From NCBI GenBank assembly GCA_009841725.1, contig VYGS01000076.1, positions 1 to 38,184 on the forward strand: a stretch of 38,184 bases of DNA. The letters are read 5' to 3'. A program made the translations under genes and the position numbers. Position 1 is the first letter of the stretch, and every line of letters starts with the position of its first letter. This DNA is from Gammaproteobacteria bacterium. GTDB taxonomy: Bacteria; Pseudomonadota; Gammaproteobacteria; Arenicellales; Poriferihabitantaceae. Below the pieces are notes generated by a model, which was not told the origin of the DNA, ran no database searches, and saw only the letters and a list, made by a program, of their open reading frames with translations. This document shows, piece after piece, positions 24,936 through 33,197 of this stretch.

Positions 24936-25352
24936 TCAGCTGGAGCCGAGACAATCCTCGAATGCGTCGGCAAGCGCCTCCATGACCATAAACCAGACAT
25001 CCGGTCCGGGCTCGATTTCGGTGCCAAGCGGATCCAGCACGCCGATCCGGACTCGGGTTCCCTCCGCCACGGCTTCAGCCAGATCCGGCTCGAGCTGCGG
25101 TTCGGAGAATGCGCAAGCCACATTCCGTTCCGACAGGACGTTGCGGAGTTCCGCCAGTCTCCTGGCTCCCGGCGGACGGGATGGATCGACGGTAATCAAT
25201 CCGACGCCGTTGAGCCCGAAGGCGTCCTCGAAATATCTGTAGGCGTCGTGAAACACGATAAATCCGTGTTCGTGCACCGGTTCCAACCTGTTTTGAATTG
25301 TCTCCTCCGTGGCCTCGACGATCGAGTCGATAGCGGACAACTCATGTGCCAT
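24936..25352 (-). pseudogene. C-terminal remnant of a ZnuA-type zinc/manganese-binding protein
   Basis: 138 codons matching only the C-terminal half of SBP_bac_9 (ZnuA/AdcA) proteins. Recognisable parts are FIVFHDAYRYFEDAFGL (a His-containing strand typical of the second lobe), GARRLAELRNVLSERNVACAFSEPQL (seen as GARRLAELRNVL and ACAFSEPQLEP) and a closing LGTEIEPGPDVWF typical of the family end. A complete protein is about 300 residues and carries a signal peptide and a first metal-binding His, both missing here. The reading frame is closed by TAA 24 bases upstream of the first ATG, and no N-terminal half exists upstream, where the malonyl-CoA decarboxylase gene ends at 25451. No znuB or znuC genes are near. 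A deletion or rearrangement most likely removed the 5' part. Confidence 0.78.
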
Positions 25353-25450
25353 TAAACCGGACAGTTCTATTTGTTCTTAACAGCCCAAGCCTTTTTCAGC
25401 ACCAGAGGGCATTCGATCAGTGAATTGGTCATGGTCTGAATCGGAATGTG

Positions 25451-26713
25451 TCAGGAAGGCAGCAGTCTTCGGACCTGCCCGCTGCTGAGGACCCGATGAT
25501 CCTTCATGTAGACTTCGTGATTCTCCTCCACCCGGCCGAGGTCATACACATAGTTCACCATCAGGCCCAGTGACTGCCCCTTTCCCTTCTCGGACAGATC
25601 CGCCTCTGCATTCAGTCTCTCGAGTCGGGCACCGTTCTTGAGATGGAACCTGGCAACAGGATCAAGGGGTTCTCCATCGGGGCGCCTTTCCTGAAGAAAG
25701 TAACGGGCCGCCAGTGGCAGGAGAACCTTCGGGCTCCTCGCGAGGTCATTCGGTGCAGGCGCTTCACCTGTGAAATGCTGTTCCTCCAGCCAGTCACGGA
25801 ACCCGGGAGCCGGAGAAATGGTCACAAACGACTTCAGGGACGGAAACCGGTTTTTGAGGCTCGTGGCCACCTGCTTGATCAGGAAATTGCCGAAGGAAAC
25901 TCCCCGAAGACCTTGGTGACAGCTGGATATCGAATAGAACACAGCATGGGTCGCTTCTTCCGGTTCTGCGGGCCTGCGCTGACGATCGAGGATTTCATCG
26001 ATTCCGGATGGCATCTGCATCGTCAGGGCCACCTCGACGAAAACCAGGGGCTCATCCGACATCACCGGATGAAAGAATGCATAGCAGTACCGGTCCACCG
26101 GCTCCAGGCGTCGGCGAAGTTCATTCCAGTTTCGTATTTCATGCACCGCCTCGTAGGCGATGATCTTCTCCAGAATGTGGGCGGGGGAGGTCCAGTCGAT
26201 CGGCTGGAGAACGAGGAATCCGCGATTGAACCAGGATGAGAACAGATGTCGAAAGTCGATGTCCACTCGCCCGAGGTCAGGATGCCGGTCCATCGCATAC
26301 AGAAGATCTTCTCGCATCCGGACCAGATGCCGCGTGCCGCCGGACATCAGATTGAGTCGCCTGAGCAGTTCCTGACGACGGGGTTCCGCCGCCTTCGTCA
26401 ATGCCCGGAACGAGTCCGTGGTCGGTTCCTTTTGGTATTGTGCGGCAAGCGAGGCCACTGCTGCGGGGTCCAGGTCGAACTCCTGATCGAGGCATCGGAA
26501 GAAGTCCAGCTTCTGGCTGCCGTCCAGTCTCTGATAGATGTCCAGTATCTGCTCAGCGATGATCAGGCTGGAGCAGTCGCCGTCGGACTCCATCAGCATC
26601 TGCAACAGAGAACGGATATCGTGCTTATCCGTTCCGAACAGACGTTGCCGCAGGGTGGAAAGATGCCAGCCCGCATTCCACCAGGAAGGCCGCAGATCAC
26701 GCAGTACGCTCAA
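25451..26713 (-). CDS. malonyl-CoA decarboxylase
   Basis: 420 residues, PF05292-type. It converts malonyl-CoA to acetyl-CoA and CO2, relieving malonate inhibition or lowering malonyl-CoA. An N-terminal helical domain (about 1-150, with LRRLNLMSGGTRHLVRMREDL) precedes the acetyltransferase-like catalytic domain. Seen motifs: FFHPVMSDEPLVFVEVAL, YSISSCHQGLRGVSFGNFLIK (conserved Ser region), FVTISPAPGFRDWLEEQ (seen as FVTISPAPGF) and VARFHLKNGARLERLNA with the catalytic His. The start is a TTG at 26713 with AAGG eight bases upstream, and no ATG/GTG exists between it and the preceding in-frame stop. It overlaps the 3' end of the PhyH remnant by 17 bp and is followed by the znuA remnant. No malonate-specific partner genes are visible. 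Confidence 0.9.
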   Translation of the reverse strand: MSVLRDLRPSWWNAGWHLSTLRQRLFGTDKHDIRSLLQMLMESDGDCSSLIIAEQILDIYQRLDGSQKLDFFRCLDQEFDLDPAAVASLAAQYQKEPTTDSFRALTKAAEPRRQELLRRLNLMSGGTRHLVRMREDLLYAMDRHPDLGRVDIDFRHLFSSWFNRGFLVLQPIDWTSPAHILEKIIAYEAVHEIRNWNELRRRLEPVDRYCYAFFHPVMSDEPLVFVEVALTMQMPSGIDEILDRQRRPAEPEEATHAVFYSISSCHQGLRGVSFGNFLIKQVATSLKNRFPSLKSFVTISPAPGFRDWLEEQHFTGEAPAPNDLARSPKVLLPLAARYFLQERRPDGEPLDPVARFHLKNGARLERLNAEADLSEKGKGQSLGLMVNYVYDLGRVEENHEVYMKDHRVLSSGQVRRLLPS

Positions 26714-26984
26714 TGGCTGACCTTGCAGTAATGCTCCAGTCCGGATGAATTCCCAGTGCCAGTGCCCGTTTCCTCATGGGCAGCCGATGATCATTCGGAG
26801 CGTGGAATTCCTCCTGCCAGTTGACCTCATCCGACATGATGCCGATTCCCAATTCACCTCGGAACAGGCGCTCGGCACGATCCCTCAGTTCCTCCGCCTC
26901 CGAGGCAGTAATGAGATCGTCCACCGAAGTCACGCCATGCTGATGGAATTCCTTCTGCTGCCGATGCGAAATGGCGAAGCTCAT
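26697..26984 (-). pseudogene. N-terminal fragment of a phytanoyl-CoA-dioxygenase-family gene
   Basis: About 95 codons. The first 60 (FHQHGVTSVDDLITASEAEELRDRAERLF, in parts FHQHGVTSVDDLI and ASEAEELRDRAERLFRGEL, then MSDEVNWQEEFH) resemble the N-terminus of PhyH-type Fe(II)/2-oxoglutarate dioxygenases, which run to about 280 residues. The double-stranded beta-helix domain with the HxD...H iron ligands is missing: the frame ends in a short unrelated tail and stops inside the start of the malonyl-CoA decarboxylase gene. The ATG at 26984 has no clear ribosome site. It is most simply a truncated relic; translation as a small protein coupled to the decarboxylase gene is possible but less likely. 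Confidence 0.55.
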
Positions 26985-27334
26985 ATTTCTGGAGTCGTTC
27001 AGGAAGCGGCGAAGGGAACCAGCAACCCTGTCATTCGTGCATCCTTGGTGAAAATAACCGATTATCATCATATCATGAACGAATCCATTGAACACCGGAT
27101 TATCTGCTGACAGCCCTGGCCTTTTGCGGTAATCCTGGCATTTATGGAGCATGATGGGCTGATGGCCCTCAGCGAAGACTCGGACAGTATCCGGTCGAGA
27201 GATCAGAGCTTGCAGGACGCGACTTTCCGGACACGGACTTGATCAAGCACGCCGATCAGGACTCACCGTCCCGTGCAAGGAGAAAGAAGATTCGGGGCTC
27301 GACAGACGGGTTGCCCGGTCCGCGCCCTTCAGGC

Positions 27335-27667
27335 CTATTCGATGGCGCTCAGGGCGCTCGCCCGGTTGTCGTAGGTGGGAATGATTGCGCTGAACCCGCT
27401 GATGGTAAAGACATCCTTGACCGGTCCTGCAACCGAGCACATCGCCAGCTTTCCTTTCCTGCCCTTCAAGTTCTTGGCCAAAAGCAGAATGACCCGCAAG
27501 CCGGCACTGCTGATGTAGATAAGATCATTCATGTCAAGAATGACAGAGCCTGCATCAAGTGGTATCGATTCCTGGACCTTGGACTGAAATTCCCCGGCAT
27601 TGCTGCCGTCAATCCGTCCGGATATCTTCAGAATGAAAGTATCCTGTTCTTGCTCCACTTCCAACAT
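27335..27667 (-). CDS. STAS-domain anti-sigma-factor antagonist
   Basis: About 110 residues, one STAS domain. The core LIYISSAGLRVILLLAKNL contains the conserved helix start with the Ser phosphorylated by RsbW-type kinases (Ser54 from this ATG; DSSGL in SpoIIAA), preceded by the typical ILKISGRIDGSNAGEF strand. Such proteins switch an RsbW-like kinase between partners, and SpoIIE phosphatases reset them. The kinase and phosphatase genes of this type lie 4-7 kb away on the other strand; no STAS protein is encoded in that operon, so this is the only candidate antagonist in the window. It follows amtB by 66 bp on the same strand. ATG 27667 is used; a TTG at 27682 with GAGAAAA upstream is possible. 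Confidence 0.88.
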   Translation of the reverse strand: MLEVEQEQDTFILKISGRIDGSNAGEFQSKVQESIPLDAGSVILDMNDLIYISSAGLRVILLLAKNLKGRKGKLAMCSVAGPVKDVFTISGFSAIIPTYDNRASALSAIE

Positions 27668-27725
27668 AACCTTCTTGCCCAAATTTTCTCAGATACAAAC
27701 TCGTTTTTCAGAGTTATCCTAGTGG

Positions 27726-27731
27726 ATTATA
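27726..27731 (-). promoter_or_regulatory. possible -10 element for the STAS gene
   Basis: A perfect TATAAT (minus strand) within the 66 bp between the amtB stop and the STAS gene. The -35 position falls inside the amtB coding end and is not consensus-like. It would let the STAS gene be transcribed apart from amtB. Confidence 0.25.
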
Positions 27732-27733
27732 TA

Positions 27734-29098
27734 TCAATCGTCTGTATTTTCCATGTCTTCGGTATCCGGCATCACCACGAATTCCGGATAGGCCTCGATG
27801 CCCAATTCGGCCGTATCCTGGCCCAACTCCTCGACAATCCCCGAAACGCGGCATCCCAGCGCCTTCTCAAGAACCAGCCATACAAGATAGGAACTGACAA
27901 AAACAAACGCCCCGATGGCCAATATTCCGACCAGCTGGGTCACGAAATTGCCGCCCGATACGATACAGACGGCAATTGTACCCCAAACTCCCGAAAAAAG
28001 ATGCGCCGGTACGGCGCCGACCACATCATCCACTTTCAAGCGTTCGAGCAGTCTCATGCCGAGCGTACAGACCAGTCCGCCAACTCCGCCAATGAATATC
28101 GCCCAGACATGGTTGGTCATGTCCGGTCCTGCAGTGATCGCGACCAGTCCGCCAATCGCTCCGTTCAGCACGCTCAAGAGGTCTACTCTCCCGAAAATCG
28201 GACGGGAAACGCTGATCGCCACCAGCACTCCCGCTGCGGCAGCCAGATTGGTGTTCACCAGTACGATGCTCATCGCCACGGCATCAAAAGCGCTGCCCAG
28301 TGCAAGTTGCGAACCGCCATTGAACCCGAACCAGCCCAACCAGAGAATGAACACTCCCAGAGTGACAGCCGGAACATTGGAAGGCGGCGTGGGCTTTACG
28401 GTCCCGTCTTTGCGGAACTTTCCGCGCCTCGCTCCAACGACCAGCGCACCCGCCAAGGCAGCCCAGCCTCCGGTAGAGTGGACAATGGTCGAACCGGCAA
28501 AGTCCTTGAATCCCATTTCGTTCAGCCACCCTCCTCCCCAGGTCCAGGCCCCCACAATGGGATAGATCAGGGCGGTCAGGACCAGAATAAACGCAAAGAA
28601 GGACCACAGCTTCACCCGTTCGGCCAGCGTACCGGACACGATCGAAGCGGTTGTCGCAACGAACACCATCTGGAAGAACCAGTCGGACATGGTCGAGTAC
28701 CCGGTGTCGACAACCGCCGCAGCCGCGCTCTCTGCACCCTCTTCGATCAGCAGGATCTCTTCCGGGGATGATCCGTAGAACAGGGTCAGGGAGCCGACCA
28801 GGCTGCCGACATCCACGTACATGAGGTTATACCCCACTATAAAGTATGCAACGCTTGCAATGGAATAAAGGCCGATGTTCTTCAGACAGATCACCGATGC
28901 ATTCTTGGTGCGGACCGAGCCGGATTCAAGCATGGTGAAGCCCGCACACATCCACATCACCAGCGCACCCCAGACGAGAAACGAATAGGTGTTGAAGATG
29001 AATTGGGATTCCCCGCCGACCCCGGCAAACGCCGACACGGGAAGAAGCCCCAGTGACGAGACCGACAGGACCCTCAGACTCTTTTTGATACGGCTCAT
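27734..29098 (-). CDS. amtB: ammonium transporter (Amt/MEP/Rh family)
   Basis: 454 residues. A cleavable N-terminal signal (SVSSLGLLPVSAFA) is followed by 11 transmembrane helices. Family signatures are present: WMCAGFTMLESGSVRTKNA (NCxGFAMLE-like with a Cys), WTWGGGWLNEMGFKDFAGS, DFAGSTIVHSTGGWAALAGA (the twin-His pore region begins here), GFNGGSQLALG, and a second His in VPAHLFSGVWGTIA. The long charged C-terminal tail (GIVEELGQDTAELGIEAYPEF) matches the region that folds against GlnK in characterised Amt proteins. No glnK/glnB gene is adjacent; a STAS gene follows instead. It moves NH4+/NH3 across the inner membrane for nitrogen supply, or for recapture of ammonia released by amine catabolism. 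A promoter and a hairpin lie upstream. Confidence 0.95.
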   Translation of the reverse strand: MSRIKKSLRVLSVSSLGLLPVSAFAGVGGESQFIFNTYSFLVWGALVMWMCAGFTMLESGSVRTKNASVICLKNIGLYSIASVAYFIVGYNLMYVDVGSLVGSLTLFYGSSPEEILLIEEGAESAAAAVVDTGYSTMSDWFFQMVFVATTASIVSGTLAERVKLWSFFAFILVLTALIYPIVGAWTWGGGWLNEMGFKDFAGSTIVHSTGGWAALAGALVVGARRGKFRKDGTVKPTPPSNVPAVTLGVFILWLGWFGFNGGSQLALGSAFDAVAMSIVLVNTNLAAAAGVLVAISVSRPIFGRVDLLSVLNGAIGGLVAITAGPDMTNHVWAIFIGGVGGLVCTLGMRLLERLKVDDVVGAVPAHLFSGVWGTIAVCIVSGGNFVTQLVGILAIGAFVFVSSYLVWLVLEKALGCRVSGIVEELGQDTAELGIEAYPEFVVMPDTEDMENTDD

Positions 29099-29208
29099 TC
29101 TGATCTGCTGTCCGGTAACCCTGATCGGAAAATCATTCTGCCTCCAACCGACTCCGGTTCTCAGGCACTTCCGGAAACCGGCATTGCGCGGTAGATCAGA
29201 GATACTTC

Positions 29209-29238
29209 CGCCGCTTTTCGACAGACTGTCGAGCGGCG
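29209..29238 (-). promoter_or_regulatory. large stem-loop in the predicted amtB leader
   Basis: The core TCGACAG-A-CTGTCGA is a perfect 7-1-7 palindrome. Outside it CGCCGCT and the complementary AGCGGCG extend the stem, with two unpaired T's on one side. It lies between the predicted amtB transcription start and the ATG, so it would be transcribed on the minus strand. It may be an operator, an attenuating structure or an RNA-stabilising hairpin. Confidence 0.5.
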
Positions 29239-29251
29239 CATTATTTTGGCT

Positions 29252-29278
29252 ATTGTATCACCGGTGAACAGTCTGCAA
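29252..29278 (-). promoter_or_regulatory. putative sigma70-type promoter for amtB
   Basis: On the minus strand TTGCAG (29278-29273) is followed after 15 bp by TACAAT (29257-29252). The predicted start is near 29245, leaving about 145 bases of leader. I looked for a sigma54 element (TGGCAC-N5-TTGC), which often drives amtB, and saw none here. Confidence 0.42.
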
Positions 29279-29366
29279 TGAAAATAAATTCCCTGTCAAG
29301 AAAGTCTCCTGGACCGCGCCCTGCCACAATGGCATCTCGCAGAGGCTCAAACCGCTCATGCCAACC

Positions 29367-30383
29367 TCACCGACCGGACGAGGACATGTAGCACCCGCTG
29401 TCCGCAGCCGACTGTGAGGTGGCATTCGGACTCGTGGACCGGAGCAACAATTGATTATGACGCTCGCGGGTCTTGATCTCGATATAGGCGTCTTTCGGCA
29501 TCTCGTACAACTGGGGGTGCCGGGCGCTCAATTCAAACCATCGTTCAAGCCGCTGCAAATGGATGTCCGGGCGATGTTCCTGATCGAGGGTGTCGAAATA
29601 GGCCTGAATGCTGAACAGGTACCGGACGATATTTCTCTCGATTCCGCCTCGGCGCCCTCGCACATGGACCGCTTTTCCGGTTTGGAGATCCAGCCTGTCG
29701 ACGGAAAACCCGGTCTTCCTCAGTCCGACCGTTGCGAGATAGATTCTGGCCAATGAGGAGACCCAACCCGGTTCGCTGGACAGATCGAATTCCATGTACA
29801 CTCCATCGTCGGTCCCGATCGCCCTGAGCCGGTAGTCGTGATTCCGACTGCGATAGGGCCCCTTTGCGGCAAAGAGGACAACCTCGAGAAGCTCATCCGA
29901 AACCTCCGTTTCGAATTGCAATTCCAGCAGGGACGACTTTTCGGGGGTTCGATAGCGCTTCGGTCCGAGAAAGAAGCCCAGCATTTCCCGTCCATCACGA
30001 TACCCGTGCCGGCAGGCCTTGACGTTCAGATGCAGCGGAATGAATTCGCACCACTGGGACGCATCCGACAATCGCTCGGCGAACGAGCGAAACGCGATGC
30101 CTTGCATGAATGTCGAAATCTGGGCGCTGATTGTTTTGCCTTCTTCCCGCGATTCCAGCACAAACGGCAATGAAGTCTGCGAGACGGTATCCCGGTATTC
30201 ACCATACCGAAGACGCATGTCATCGACGATATCGGCATGGACAGTTCCGGCCATCGCGCAAACGAGCGACAAGGAAATCCGGACAGCCCTGATCCCGGCT
30301 GTCGCGACAAGTCGGACTGCCGACCCGGCGCATGTGAAAAGGGTGGCCAAATTCAGCAAAGCGGGCATCCTGTACTGACTCAA
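29367..30383 (-). CDS. exported protein of unknown function
   Basis: About 338 residues; I do not recognise the family. A hydrophobic N-terminus (ALLNLATLFTCAG and ISLSLVCAMAGTVHA, with a good signal-peptidase site AxA near residue 50) suggests export. The mature part is rich in charged residues and contains RYGEYRDTVSQTSLPFVLES, QISTFMQGIAFRSF, a Cys pair (WCEFIPLHLNVKACRHG) and GYWIF-free mixed alpha/beta segments such as YMEFDLSSEPGWVSSLAR. The final 40 residues are Ser/Arg-rich. The start may be the ATG at 30368 rather than the TTG at 30383, but neither puts the hydrophobic stretch at the ideal distance from the N-terminus. The gene is divergent from the AruI-like gene. Confidence 0.58.
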   Translation of the reverse strand: MSQYRMPALLNLATLFTCAGSAVRLVATAGIRAVRISLSLVCAMAGTVHADIVDDMRLRYGEYRDTVSQTSLPFVLESREEGKTISAQISTFMQGIAFRSFAERLSDASQWCEFIPLHLNVKACRHGYRDGREMLGFFLGPKRYRTPEKSSLLELQFETEVSDELLEVVLFAAKGPYRSRNHDYRLRAIGTDDGVYMEFDLSSEPGWVSSLARIYLATVGLRKTGFSVDRLDLQTGKAVHVRGRRGGIERNIVRYLFSIQAYFDTLDQEHRPDIHLQRLERWFELSARHPQLYEMPKDAYIEIKTRERHNQLLLRSTSPNATSQSAADSGCYMSSSGR

Positions 30384-30414
30384 ATCAACCGTATCGAATT
30401 TTCCATTTTATCCG

Positions 30415-30443
30415 TTGGAAGTCGTGAAATGCTGATGCATAAT
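30415..30443 (+). promoter_or_regulatory. sigma70-type promoter for the AruI-like gene
   Basis: TTGGAA (30415-30420), a 17 bp spacer, then CATAAT (30438-30443), four and five matches to the -35 and -10 consensus. The predicted start is about 95 bp before the ATG at 30548. It lies in the AT-rich divergent gap with the unknown exported protein gene. Confidence 0.5.
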
Positions 30444-30547
30444 TCCGCATAGCCCAGATTTCCAAAGCTTTCAACGAGAGTTGGACGCAAATCCGGTTCC
30501 GCGATCCGGGACCGGTTCGGCAATTTCCATTCTTTGCACATGCAGCC

Positions 30548-32173
30548 ATGAAACCTGTCACCGCCGGCCAAGCCCTTGTCGAGTTGCTGGCAGACCACGG
30601 TGTCGATACCGTGTTCGGCATACCCGGAACCCACAGTATCGAGCTGTATCGCGGTCTCGCATCGGAACGAATCCGCCATATCTCGCCTCGCCATGAGCAA
30701 GGGGGCGGATTCATGGCGGACGGCTATGCCCGCGCAAGCGGCCGTCCCGGAGTCTGCTTCGTCATCACCGGTCCGGGCGTGACCAACCTGGCAACGCCGA
30801 TGGCCGGCGCCTATATCGACTCTGTTCCCATGCTGGTGATCTCGCCGGTCAATCCTCCGGACCCGCACGGCATCAACCGCGGAAGACTGCATGAACTGTC
30901 CAGCCAGGAAGCGGTCAGCCGGCCATTTTGCGCCGACAGTGTCACGGTCGAATCCGCAGACCAGATTCCTGAAGCCGTCAACCGGGCCTTTTCCCTGTTT
31001 GCCAGTCAACGGCCGAGACCGGTGCATATCAACATTCCTCTTCCGGTTCTGGTCGAACCGGTCGGCGAGCCATGGCATGCCCTGTCCTGTACGACCGCCA
31101 TGGCGAAAGTTTCAGATCGCCTCGTTGCCGAGGCCGCAAGGAAAATCGGCCGGGCCCGGCACAAGGTGCTGGTTGTCGGCGGCGGAACGGTTGACGGCCA
31201 ATCCGATATTCTGGCGCTGGCCGAGCGCATGAACTGCCCGGTCATCACGACCGTCGCCGCCCGCGGCGTGATTCCCGCCGGCCACCCCCTGTCCGTCGGC
31301 GCACAGCTGAGAGCCCCTCGCATCCAGAAAGTGCTTCAGGAGGCCGATCTAGCCCTGTTTCTGGGCACGGATTTCGCCCAAACGGATCACTGGAATGACG
31401 ACATGCCGCTCCCGTGCGAACAGATATGGGTCAATCTGAGCCCCGATTCCATGGATTCGAGGACGAGTGCCCTGACCGCCGTCGGCGACTGCCTCCACTT
31501 TGCCCGGAAACTGCACGCACTGCTACCGGAACCGTCAAGGGAGGCCGTCGACAGATGCCGCATGCAATGCCTGGATTTGCGAACAGGCCGAGCGGAGAGC
31601 ATGACGGACAAGGAGAAAATGCACTGGGCTGTCCTGGAGATCATCGACTCCCATCTGCAAAAAGGGATGCTCGTTGCCAGCGACATGACGCAATCGGCCT
31701 ATACGGCGGTCGACTACCTGCCCGCTTACCGTCCCAGGCAGTGGTTGCATCCGGTCGGATACGGCCCTCTGGGATATGCCCTGCCTGCCGCAATCGGGGC
31801 GCTGCTTTCGGATGCGGCCGATACCGCGCTGGCGATCGTCGGTGATGCCGGTTTCCAGTACACCCAGCAGGAAATGGGACTCGCTGCAGAATTGGGCCTC
31901 AACCTGACCGTGCTGCTGTGGAACAATCACGCCTTGCAACAGATTTGCGACGACATGGACAGCGCCGGCATCGAGCCCGTTGGCGTCGTCCAGAAAAATC
32001 CGGATTTTCTCGCTCTGGCCGAAGCCTATGGATGGCGGGCCTGGAAAAATGTGGACATCACGAGCCTCGAATCCGAACTTGCCAAGGCATCCGAAACACC
32101 CGGCCCGGTCCTGATCGAAATCGACGAATCGCTTGTCAGGACGCAATCGGGCCAATCCGGCAATCGCCGGTAG
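30548..32173 (+). CDS. TPP-dependent 2-oxoacid decarboxylase, 5-guanidino-2-oxopentanoate decarboxylase (AruI)-like
   Basis: 541 residues with the three-domain layout of acetolactate-synthase-type enzymes. The N-terminal pyrimidine domain has TVFGIPGTHSIELYRGL, SPRHEQGGGFMADGYARASG (catalytic Glu) and GVCFVITGPGVTNLATP. A central Rossmann-like domain follows (VLVVGGGTVDG). The TPP-binding domain has WLHPVGYGPLGYALPAA and VGDAGFQYTQQEMG...LLWNN, the GDG-N26-NN motif with Ala for the second Gly. ELYRGL, GVCFVITGPGVTN and the WLHPxGYGxLGY...DxxSAGIEPVGV pattern match Pseudomonas AruI, which decarboxylates 2-ketoarginine to 4-guanidinobutyraldehyde. An AruH-like aminotransferase is encoded 15 kb away. 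Other oxoacid substrates remain possible. It precedes an EamA exporter gene by 58 bp on the same strand. Confidence 0.84.
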   Translation: MKPVTAGQALVELLADHGVDTVFGIPGTHSIELYRGLASERIRHISPRHEQGGGFMADGYARASGRPGVCFVITGPGVTNLATPMAGAYIDSVPMLVISPVNPPDPHGINRGRLHELSSQEAVSRPFCADSVTVESADQIPEAVNRAFSLFASQRPRPVHINIPLPVLVEPVGEPWHALSCTTAMAKVSDRLVAEAARKIGRARHKVLVVGGGTVDGQSDILALAERMNCPVITTVAARGVIPAGHPLSVGAQLRAPRIQKVLQEADLALFLGTDFAQTDHWNDDMPLPCEQIWVNLSPDSMDSRTSALTAVGDCLHFARKLHALLPEPSREAVDRCRMQCLDLRTGRAESMTDKEKMHWAVLEIIDSHLQKGMLVASDMTQSAYTAVDYLPAYRPRQWLHPVGYGPLGYALPAAIGALLSDAADTALAIVGDAGFQYTQQEMGLAAELGLNLTVLLWNNHALQQICDDMDSAGIEPVGVVQKNPDFLALAEAYGWRAWKNVDITSLESELAKASETPGPVLIEIDESLVRTQSGQSGNRR

Positions 32174-32231
32174 CCGGCCGGGTACTGCATTTCCGGAGAC
32201 TGCCGATGCCAACCGGACGCCCTGTTGATCC

Positions 32232-33134
32232 ATGACCTTGCCCGTCCACGGTCGCCACCACCAACCGCTGACCGGCGCCTTGCTGGCCCTGTGCTCGATG
32301 AGCCTGTTCTCGTGGCAGGATGCCCTGATCAAACTGCTGGCCGAGGACTATTCGCTTTTCCAGATTCTTTTCATCCGAAGCGGCGTCATTGTCCTCCCCC
32401 TGTTCTGCATCCTGTACCTCAGGGACGGCTTCCGGTCATTTCGTACTGCGCGGGTGCCGGATCATGCCAAGCGGGTCACGTTCAACCTTCTGGCATTTCT
32501 CAGTTTTTATTTTTCCATCACGCGACTTGAGCTCGGTCAGGCCACCGCACTGGTCCTGTCCGCGCCGCTGATCATGACCGCACTGTCCGGTCCGTTGCTT
32601 GGAGAGCGCGCGAGCGTGAAGCAGGCCATCATCATCCTGATCGGGTTTGCCGGGGTCGTGCTGGTCATTCAGCCGATATCGGGCGCGGTCGACTGGGTGG
32701 GCACGGCCGCCGCGCTGTGTGGTGCATTCATGTTCGCAATGCTCGGAATCCAGACCCGGAGCATGTCGGCAACCGAAGCGACCGACCTGATGGTGTTTTT
32801 CGCCGGACTGACATTTTTCTGCCTGACCGGCTTGATCATGCTGGGCAACTGGGTGATGCCGGTCGGCCAGGACTGGCTGCTGCTTCTCGGTGTCGGCGTG
32901 ATCTCCCTGTTTGCCCAGCTATGCATCGTCCATGCCTACCGCTTCGCACCGGTCTACATCCTTGCACCGTTCGAGTATGTCACGATCCTGTGGGCGCTTG
33001 TTCTGGGCTGGCTGATGTTTGCCGAGATTCCGACTGCCCTGATGCTCGCGGGCGCCGGGATCATCATCGCATGCGGCCTCGCCATCGTCCACATCGAACA
33101 CAGGATCGCCCCTCCCGGCAAGATCGCACACTAG
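32232..33134 (+). CDS. EamA/DMT-superfamily transporter (10 TM)
   Basis: 300 residues, two EamA repeats. About ten hydrophobic helices are visible, each about 20 residues, such as ALLALCSMSLFSWQDALIKLL, IIILIGFAGVVLVIQPI, LGVGVISLFAQLCIVHAY and ALMLAGAGIIIACGLAIV. Conserved family features include the first-repeat SMSLFSWQDALIKLLAE and the second-repeat PFEYVTILWALVLGWLMFAEIP, with its PxE...W. Such proteins often export amino acids, their analogues or nucleotide-related metabolites. Lying 58 bp downstream of the AruI-like gene, it may export a by-product of that step, or simply share the transcript. The start is the first in-frame ATG at 32232. Confidence 0.88.
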   Translation: MTLPVHGRHHQPLTGALLALCSMSLFSWQDALIKLLAEDYSLFQILFIRSGVIVLPLFCILYLRDGFRSFRTARVPDHAKRVTFNLLAFLSFYFSITRLELGQATALVLSAPLIMTALSGPLLGERASVKQAIIILIGFAGVVLVIQPISGAVDWVGTAAALCGAFMFAMLGIQTRSMSATEATDLMVFFAGLTFFCLTGLIMLGNWVMPVGQDWLLLLGVGVISLFAQLCIVHAYRFAPVYILAPFEYVTILWALVLGWLMFAEIPTALMLAGAGIIIACGLAIVHIEHRIAPPGKIAH

Positions 33135-33197
33135 ATTCACTCCGTTCAGGGCGTGCGGAACCGGGTTGCGCATCCGGCTCAGGCGATAATCGACGGG

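Noticed and set aside
27239-28771. Plus-strand open frame of 510 codons antisense to amtB
   Set aside because: amtB is complete with clear motifs; the antisense frame is His/Arg/Pro/Ser-rich without domains.
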